Shown here: positions 56,163 to 64,000 of the stretch, piece after piece
Layout of the letters: every line of letters starts with the position of its first letter
How positions within the stretch are numbered: the stretch's first letter is position 1
Source: Strongylocentrotus droebachiensis
Lineage: Eukaryota > Echinodermata > Echinoidea > Camarodonta > Strongylocentrotidae
Direction of reading: 5' to 3'
DNA: 64,000 nucleotides
Assembly: GCA_035222895.1 (NCBI GenBank)
Contig: JAVYIG010001048.1
Span: 213,501 to 277,500, forward strand
The notes under the pieces: model-generated
The model's database searches: none
What the model was told of the DNA's origin: nothing
The model's input: the letters and a program-made list of their open reading frames with translations, nothing else
Translations under genes and position numbers: made by a program

Positions 56163-59100
56163 TCAGCAATCTGTATTGGCCTCGAGGACGAAGTAGCTAG
56201 GTCCTCCAGGTGGACTGTCAGCGGCAATATCAAGCTTTCCATAGTTCTCCTCGGTGATATCCGTACCTACAGAGGACGTTTGTTCCGCCGTCTGACCCTG
56301 CGTTGGTGTTTGAAATGAAATGTCCTTACGCTCCAGATGCTGATAGAGATCCTGGTGTGCAAGGACAGGCTGTTCATTCTTGTCCTGCAGTTTCAAAGAT
56401 TCCAGCTCGTCCGCGGGCAGGATCTCCAAGTACTCGCACTCACCGCGAGCTGGTGTTGGTTGTTTGGTCTCGTTTGCAGAGGCATCCTTGGCTGTAATCA
56501 AAGAGGACGCCCTCTCCTTGCCCGACGATGTTGATCCAGTGGTTCCATCAAGGGTCTCATAGCCCAAGCTGCGGTTCACACACCGGGACAACAACGGAGA
56601 GCCTTGCACCGACAACTTCTCTGACGAACGCGACGTCTTCTTGTTGGAATCAAGGCTGCCGTCTCCAGGTAGTCCCAAAAGGTCGTACGCATTCCTTACA
56701 GGGAGTCGTTCCCCACCGTCTTTGGTCATCTTTGTCGGCCCCTTAGGGTCTTTCTTTTCGATCTCTTGGTAGATGGTGTCTCCATCCGTTGGGGGAGGGC
56801 TCAGAGGGAAGCTGGGGTAGTGGTAAGTTCCTTCGTCGGGATCCTCCAGGGTTCTGACGTTCTGGGGATGGAATCCGTTATTTTCATGCCCTTTGTCGAC
56901 TGTTGCCTTTGGGCTCCTTTCCTGTGCACCCTGAGACCTGTTTGATAGAGTAAACACAACATTACCGTTTATGATTGAAAGTTGACTTAATGCTTTTGAA
57001 AGTATCAACGCCCGCCCCCCCCCCACTCAGTGTTATTTAGGGTACGCATATGCGTGTTCCAACCGACCCCCCCTTTTCAGCAAAAGTCCGGTGTGTAAAG
57101 TCAATACGGCTCGACCTTTTTCTTTTGTATACGAGCCTTTTTCCGCACCCCCCCCCCCCTTTTCAGCAAAAGTCCGGTGTGTAAAGTCAATACGGCTCGA
57201 CCTTTTTCTTTTGTTACGAAAAGGACATTTTGGCAACACGCATGCGGTCATTTTGAAACCTGAGTGGGGGGGGGGGGGGGGGGGGCCGGGTATCAACGTC
57301 ATCGAGTGTCAATTGTGTAAGTTATTCCAGAAATCGATTCACAACATCGCTATTAATTGATTGAATAATACTATCTACTCAAAAAGGAATAATCATGGGA
57401 ACATTATGAAGCACAAAAAAAATCAATGATAAATTGGTGAAGAGGATTATGACCTTTGTTTTTTTCTACTGGGTGGATTTCTGCTTTTGATAAGAACTGC
57501 TTTTTAATGTATAAGTAACTCATTTTTATTTTTATTTTTTTAACAAGATTGCAACTACATGAACTATCGAAAAATCAATATTACTGAATTTGAATGGCAC
57601 TGTACGTCACTTTCCGAAATGTTCTAACATTAAAATGACATATTACGTAATCCACGCATGATATTTATGGGCACGCTTCACTTTGAATTCATAGAGTACT
57701 GAATATTTATGTTTTAAATGATCTTTTATTCAAAATGTATTTAGGATCATGAAACCAAATCAACACCAACATGCATGAAATGAATGTAAGTGTTATGGAA
57801 ATACTCATTAATGTTGTAACATGATTTTGACAAAACGTAACATTTCGAATTTCAATTCTCCATAATGTTCCTTATTTAAATCTGATGAATCATTCGTACG
57901 CGTCTTAAAGAAAATAATATACATGTATAAACAAAATGATATACAATCACGATGAAGAATACAATAGTGCATTATTTCATGCACAGTGTATGCTTGAAAT
58001 TATTCATTTTTTAACATTAATTGCCATTCAAATAATATTTTGACAGTATTTGCGATTGTGTATTTTGTGTGGCAATATCTTGTTACTTTACCTCTGTCGT
58101 CGGAAGACGGAAATCCCTAAAATGGCGATCACTACAAAGCCAACAAAAACAGAGATGCCAGCGGCAACGGGGAGGACCGATGAATCCGAAGATAGCTCTA
58201 TACAAAGAACAAATAATAGAGGTTTCTGCGTTAAAGAGTGCCCAATATAGTTTTTTTTTTTTCTCTTTGCCTCTTAGAGGTGTTTATTCAATATTCAAAC
58301 AGTAACATAATTTTGCTTACAATTTAGCAAATCAATGGAACATCAATAATACACAAGTTATTTACTCAAATATAACTAAGCAAGTTCGCAGGAAATTTCA
58401 TATTTTGTACTTTCAAATGTTCGTTTATTTCTATTCTGTTAGTCATTTCTCTCTTAAATAAGTAAATCAAACTCAAATCTCTATTATCATACCCATACTT
58501 ATTACGGAAAATAATCATTTTATAAATCGACCAAAAAGCAATAGTCATTATCAAATCGATTTCGGTTTGCGAATTCATTTTGAGTAATAAAACAATATCT
58601 ATCTCTATTCTAAGATTGAAAGCACGTAAAACTAAGTCCTTTAAATACTTAAAGAACCTTTCATTTGCCTTACATGAAATGAAAGCATGAAGCAGATCTT
58701 CAGTTTTTTTGCATTTTAAACAAAGGTTATCGTATGCGAGACCCCACTTGAACAGATTGTTACGGACTGGTAACATATTATATAAAAGCTTGAAATTAAA
58801 TTCACGTAGACGAAAATCTTTTATCCCAATCAAATTCCTATCAAAAACAGAAGACCATTTAACGTCCTTCTGCAAGACATCTTCCCAATACAAACAACAT
58901 TTATTTATTTTAATTTGTTCAAAACTGATCATATTATACCACTGTTTACTACTCAAAAGACTAACAGGCTTAACTGATTTTCCAAATACAAAGTGGGGGA
59001 TAGAGAGGTTATGGTCTTTGAAAACCAAAGGTACCCTATGCTTATCATTTATCATGCCCAATATAGTTGTTTATCCTACAAAGGGCAAATTAATATATTT

Positions 59101-60198
59101 CGTGCAATTGCAGTATTATTTGATTGAGATATTGATAACATTTTGTACAGTTGGTCAAAGTATAACAATATCCAATATTGGTTTACTCATCAAAGAATGC
59201 TTTGCGATTAGCGCGCTGCTTTAACTTTTACTTTGAAGTATCTTGGAGAAGATAGGTTTTCTTGGTTATCATTATTTGAAGTATAACGTCTTGAAAGGAA
59301 AGTACAACAAGGTTTTTATCACTACGGGTCCTAGATTTAAAGTGGGTTCTAATGCGTTGACGTATGTTCCGTTACTTACATGCTAAAAGCGTTAATAACT
59401 AGATAAAAAATAAAAAGTAATAATAATAATAAAAACAAATAATAGCAATATTCTGGGTTTATATATAATACGTCACAGATGTCTCCATTCATTTCCCCGA
59501 TGGCCAGATTCAGGCTTTCCTGCAGTATACTCGAGTTAATCTCGATAGTTAGAAAAGAAAGCTATCAAACGACACGTTGTCAATGCAGAGACTTGTTTTG
59601 ATAACTTTACATGCAAAGTGATCACCATTTTCTCAAGGACTATATTCGAAACAAACGTGATTTTCTTTTGCAGTCATCTTTCCCAACCTTTCAGGAATAA
59701 GGAGATATGTTTCCACAAAACTTCGAGTAACCCGACAATTTGATGCATCCGACCTGTTATGAATATCAGGTTATGTTTTCACGAAAGTTCGTGGAACACG
59801 ACAACCCGACCCAACGCGAAGACCGAAGGAACAACGTAAGCCTTTGAAAACTTTCTAGCTAGTGTAACGTCTTACCTGGATCGACGGAGGTCGCGGAGAC
59901 ACTGGCGTCGTTCAAATCGACATCGACGATGACGAGCTTTAAACTTCCATGCGCTGTGAATGTTATCTAGTGAATAACGGGAAAGTATTTTAAAAATTAT
60001 TTTCGTCCTTTAGTTATAACTGAATTCGGGGAATGGAGGCATTGTTAAATAGGAAAAATATATATTAAAGCCGTGTGTGATTTAAGAATGCACTTTAATA
60101 GAAGAAAACATTGTCTAGTATTCACGGAAGAAATAGAGACGAAGGAAACAATGAAAATTAATAAATGAAGAAGGAAGGAATAAAGGAAGAGAAGCTGA

Positions 60199-60240
<42 letters not shown>

Positions 60241-60668
60241 AGAGTCGGAAAAGGCAATGGTGGTGAGAGGAGCAAAAGGGTGTAAAATAATGGAAGAGGA
60301 AAAAAGATAAATGCACGGTGTAAGATTGAAATAAAGAAGGAGGGAGAGCGAGGGAGAAAGATGACGGAATATGAAGGTGTATATTGAGGTCATTGATAAG
60401 GAAAGAAACGTACCGACGCGTCATCAACATCACAATCAACGACAAGCTGGGCCGTCCCATCGGAAGAAATCCCGAAATTCCGTCTCCCAGGACACGCGAC
60501 CGTGACCCTACCCTTCTCGTCCCGTGACTGGCCGCCGCTCGTCCCCCTGTAGTCGAACGAGTAGCCGAAAGAGACGTAACCTTTCCCGTTGAGCTGGGTT
60601 CCTTGGGGAAAGCGAACTGTGAGAGCGCCCTCGTCGGTGTGGCTTCTACCGGTGAAAACAAAACCGTC

Positions 60669-60704
<36 letters not shown>

Positions 60705-61215
60705 GTGGGGGGGGGGGGGGGGGGTAGGCAAAGAATGGGAGACAAAGAGAAATTGTTATTACTACTTTCATTATCATTGATTTGTTTATAATAATAATAA
60801 TAATAATAATTGATTCTTATTGAGCGCTACTACAGAAAAACTGATCAGAGCGCTATACAACAGAAAAAAAACATACAAATCATAACAATTAAACAAGAAA
60901 CAGTAATTAAGATATTATGAACGAAAAGAAAATTTAGCTACTCAAAATGTACATTATGGATTCAAGATGGAAAGAGTTGGGTTTTAAGTTTCTTTTTGAA
61001 AGTGTCTTCTGTACTACATAGGCGGAGGTGTTGTGGTAGAGTGTTATCATTGTTATCATTACTTGTATATGGATATTATTGAAATCATCATCATTCTTGC
61101 ATGCTAATGATAGTATAATAATAATGATAAAACTGATAACAACAACTACAATTATAACAATAAATTATAATAATAATAACAATAATTATAATATAATACT
61201 GATACTACAACAACA

Positions 61216-61254
<39 letters not shown>

Positions 61255-61255
61255 T

Positions 61256-61291
<36 letters not shown>

Positions 61292-61543
61292 TAATAACAA
61301 TAACAACCACAATAATACAGTTTGGGACCCACGAATACACAACAACAACAACAACAACTACTACTACTACTACTGCTGATGATGCTAATACTCCTAATAC
61401 TGCTTCTACTAATAGTAATGATAATGCAACTTAAGTTACCTGATTTCTGTATCCAGTGTAACGTGGATTGTGTCTCACATGAGATGGTACTCAGCTTACA
61501 ACGAAACAGCTCTGGATATGCAAAAACAAGAGGAAGAGTAAAG

Positions 61544-61602
<59 letters not shown>

Positions 61603-62867
61603 AAGAAATAGATAGATAGATAGTGAATGGGTGAGTAAGACAGAGGGGGACAGAGAAACAATATAACGGGGGAGGGGGGTACTGGGACTTGGACTGCATG
61701 TCTATGTTTTTCAAAGTTTGAGAATATATTTTTTACAACACAAAGGTATTGACATCATTGACCTCTTTTCAACGCTTTGGCTTGACCATTTAATAACAAA
61801 ATACATTTTGGGAAAGATGACTCATTGAGGCCATAACGAAAGAGTTCTAAACGAAGCAATCCGTTTGCAATAGCCAAGCCCATCCTCAAGTTTAAAGTCA
61901 AAGGTGTCATCAAAATTCAGTTGGGTATTAGCTTGTTCTCTCTTTGACTGTTTTTCTTCAACTTACTGAAACTTAAATACCTTATCCGATGAAAATACAA
62001 CTTGATACAAATTGAAAACTGAATGAATGTAGAAAACAAATATAAAGGAATACAATGTATTTACCCTTTCATTATTGCGCAAAAGCAAATTAAAACCCCC
62101 ATTTTCCGCATCCCTCCAAATTGCGGGTCAACACGGGTCAAATTTGCTAAAGTTATAGTGACGACATAATTATGTGGACCGGACCAGTTCACCTATAAAG
62201 CTGAGGCTATGAGCCATGCTTAATTAATGCAAAGTCATTGTGAATATGCGTACTCCACATAAGATGATGTCATCAAGTCGATACCATGTTTTTAGGTCGA
62301 CAACTTCCGACTTTCAAAGCTTTAGATTTTGAGTTTTTAGAGAGCTGATACTTCTCTGACAGACACTAAAATGGCATATAATTGATATTATTGTAATCTA
62401 TGGCTAATAAGCTTTCCGTTGATTTATAATTCATCCATTTCATTTTCAGTTAGGATATGGTCTTTAAGAATTGTTACCTTTCACAGTGTATGCTGTAAAA
62501 TGCATCCTGAAAGAGGGTATACTCGGGAGTTCGGCAATGATCGGAATATCCATTTCCATCTGCATCGAGTGGGTTCCGGACAGAAAGATTCCCGATTTCA
62601 TCACCTTCGTGCTGTACTCGGGAAAGATCGGAAAGACTTTGCCTTCGTGCCGTATCGCAACCTGGTTCGGATTCTGATCCTCGAATTTGATGTCGGTCTT
62701 CGGCCAGTTGATGTCTTCGATGACGAAGAGGATTCGGTTGCGCCTGTTACTTGCCGTGATCGTCCATCGTACCTCGTCGAGGGAGTCGATCACGGTGTCA
62801 ACACTGCCTGGGAAAGTGACATCCTGTGCCTCGCCTTCTTTAAGCTGTATTTTACATCGACGACTAG
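56163..62867 (-). CDS. Receptor D: diverged paralog with ITIM/ITSM-like tail, 5' incomplete
   Basis: Six exons recognised: 62478-62867, 61440-61511, 60414-60667, 59876-59966, 58092-58197, 56163-56937. They give 561 aa and the same phase order (1-1-0-1-2) as exons 3-8 of B and C. CUB-like exon: RCKIQLKEGEAQDVTFPG, VRWTITASNRRNRILFVIED. Second module: TISCETQSTLHWIQKS, then DGFVFTGRSHTDEGALTVRF and VVDCDVDDAS, then ITFTAHGSLKLVIVDVDL. Membrane segment PVAAGISVFVGFVVIAILGI. The 257-aa tail carries TIYQEI (ITSM-like, TxYxxI), LGYETL (ITIM-like, LxYxxL), AYDLL, EYLEI, LYQHL, NYGKL and SYFVL. The signal-peptide and first extracellular exons were not identified; they may lie at 62.9-64 kb or beyond. 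The stalk is shorter than in B and C. A LINE fragment and other insertions sit in its introns. Confidence 0.8.
57011..57289. mobile_element. Poly-C/poly-G-ended element with internal tandem duplication
   Basis: Begins CCCGCCCCCCC-ACTCAG and ends with its inverse; flanked by the 9 bp direct repeat GTATCAACG (57002-57010, 57290-57298). It contains two copies of a unit of about 95 bp (TTTTCAGCAAAAGTCCGGTG). It lies in a receptor D intron and shares its end sequence with 46354-46436. Confidence 0.85.
58251..59054 (-). mobile_element. 5'-truncated LINE (L1/Tx1-like ORF2 C-terminus)
   Basis: A 231-codon minus-strand open frame (58366-59061) ends a reverse-transcriptase polyprotein. The zf-RVT-like motif LREFNFKLLYNMLPVRNNLF is followed by CLKCKKTEDLLHAFISC. 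A T run at 58251-58263 is the poly-A tail in complement. The target duplication TGCCCAATATAG occurs at 58239-58250 and 59055-59066. It lies in the receptor D intron upstream of the membrane exon. The start codon is not a natural one, since the element is truncated. Confidence 0.9.
60204..60237. repeat. GA microsatellite
   Basis: Pure (GA)17-type tract in a receptor D intron. Confidence 0.95.
60672..60724. repeat. GA plus poly-G tract
   Basis: (GA)n followed by a G run immediately upstream (minus sense) of the receptor D exon 60414-60667; it forms the CT-rich polypyrimidine tract of that acceptor. Confidence 0.95.
60790..61040. repeat. Interspersed-repeat 3' end
   Basis: (AAT)n, then TGATTCTTATTGAGCGCTACTACAG and CAGAGCGCTATACAAC. 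This resembles the non-coding 3' region of invertebrate LINEs. Confidence 0.4.
61200..61380. repeat. (TAC)n / (CAA)n trinucleotide repeats
   Basis: Runs of ACT/TAC at 61206-61290, then CAACAA...ACTACT at 61340-61375, in a receptor D intron. Confidence 0.95.
61553..61608. repeat. GA plus poly-G tract
   Basis: (GA)n then a G run, upstream (minus sense) of the short receptor D exon 61440-61511. Confidence 0.95.
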
Positions 62868-63418
62868 CTGTAGGATGGAGGGGGAAGAGAAATTAAACCG
62901 TCACGTGATATGATAATGCAACAGCAGAAGTAATAATCATAATCATTATCATAATCATAATAATATAACAAACATGATGTTGATTGATGATGTTGAGCAC
63001 CTTTCTAGTGAAAATTGAGTAATCAAAACACTTAAAAGTTTGATCACATTTTATCATCTTCGATGACTTCTACTCAATGGTTATACATGATAAGTAAACT
63101 CGCGTCCCCCCATATATTTTTAGAGTAGGTTCAAACTTACTCAAAAGTTAACAGGCCTTGCACTGGAGCTATCTTTTCATTGTCCTTTCTGTAATTAAAT
63201 TTATTCTTTTAATTCTTCCCCTTTTCTCTCACTTTCTTACTTTCTCTCTCTCTCTATCTCTCTCCCTCTGTGTCTGTCTCCCCTCCCTCCCTCCACCACT
63301 CTCTCTTTCCTTCTCTCTCTCTCGTTCTATCTCTCCCCTCCCTCCCTCCACCACTCTCTCTTTCCTTCTCTCTCTCTCGTTCTATCTCTCCCCTCCCTCC
63401 CTCCACCTGTCTCTCTCC

Positions 63419-63468
<50 letters not shown>

Positions 63469-64000
63469 ATTTAGACTAGGCCTTCTCTTTGGATAGAACT
63501 ATTCAACAATTAATAATAAGTTGAATGCATTCAATATAATTATGTATAGGTAGGGCAATAATTTAAAAGGCAGCATGCACAGACAAACAACATAAATAGA
63601 GAAATCAAAACAATTCATACAAACGAATATTCATATTGAATAATATGAATAAATGCCATGGCTGAAAGTGTCCTAAATATTAACCTATTCATCTCATTGC
63701 ATTGTATAGCTGTATGAATGCAAGAGGATTTATTTAGAAGCCAAGGTTTACAGACAATACGTTCTCTTCTCATGTGCACTGGCGTACTCAGACGTGAATA
63801 AAGAGAGAGAGAGAGAGAGGGGGGAGGGGGAGAGAAGGTGTGGGAGGAAACACAACATCGCGGAGTCTCCGAGATAGGTGCGGGTGTAGGGCTAGGGTTA
63901 AAGGTCTTGACCCCTCAGTTTGTTTGTTGCTGTTGTTTTGTTAATATATATATATTGTTTAGCAGATGAACAGGGAAATAGGGATGATCCCCTTATGCCC
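62868..64000. other. Upstream region of receptor D; no exon resolved
   Basis: Contains a CT microsatellite (63244-63466), a (GA)n/poly-G tract (63802-63834) and AT-rich sequence. A minus-strand donor-like GTAAGT at about 63135-63140 follows a short stretch with Cys-like codons, but no signal peptide frame could be confirmed. Confidence 0.5.

Overview
This is eukaryotic genomic DNA. Genes are split into 60-350 bp exons with canonical GT/AG junctions, introns are about 0.3-3 kb, and transposons, CT/GA microsatellites and long poly-C/poly-G runs are dense. The protein homology is animal. Several traits suggest an invertebrate deuterostome, most likely an echinoderm such as a sea urchin: a foldback transposon whose inverted arms are iterated short repeats (like sea urchin TU elements), an intact Crypton recombinase, and the SINE-like repeats. 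That assignment is inference; no species marker was seen.

Left third (442-15357, + strand): the gene for a choline transporter-like protein of the SLC44A1/CTL1 type. Fifteen exons are visible, encoding 594 residues; the N-terminal exon(s) lie left of the window. Its intron 8 (7006-9865) holds three tRNA-Pro genes. One of them is cut in two by a 727 bp inverted-repeat transposon flanked by a 7 bp target duplication.

Remaining two thirds (18153-62867, - strand): a tandem cluster of type I membrane receptors, called here A, B, C and D from left to right. B (714 aa, 8 exons) and C (707 aa, 8 exons) have complete reading frames: signal peptide, CUB-like domain, a second extracellular module, Thr-rich stalk, one membrane segment, and a tail of more than 320 residues carrying about a dozen YxxL/V/I-type tyrosine motifs. 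A keeps an open 514-residue tail exon and a membrane exon but has lost its ectodomain. D is a diverged relative with the same exon plan, and its first exon(s) are not identified. The tails look like SH2/PTB docking platforms, including ITIM-, ITSM-, YxxM- and NPxY-like motifs. The extracellular family was not recognised beyond CUB-like.

The cluster arose by segmental duplication. Three blocks (about 15.2-26.0 kb, 26.0-38.3 kb and 39.45-52.4 kb) each start with a copy of the SLC44A1 terminal exon (real in block 1, decayed in blocks 2 and 3), followed by an A/B/C-type receptor. D-type tail remnants survive at the right ends of blocks 1 and 2. Later insertions distinguish the copies: a Crypton recombinase gene (22254-23498), hAT-like, mariner-like and foldback elements, LINE fragments and several MITE families. 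Everything between these features looks like intron, UTR or ordinary non-coding sequence.
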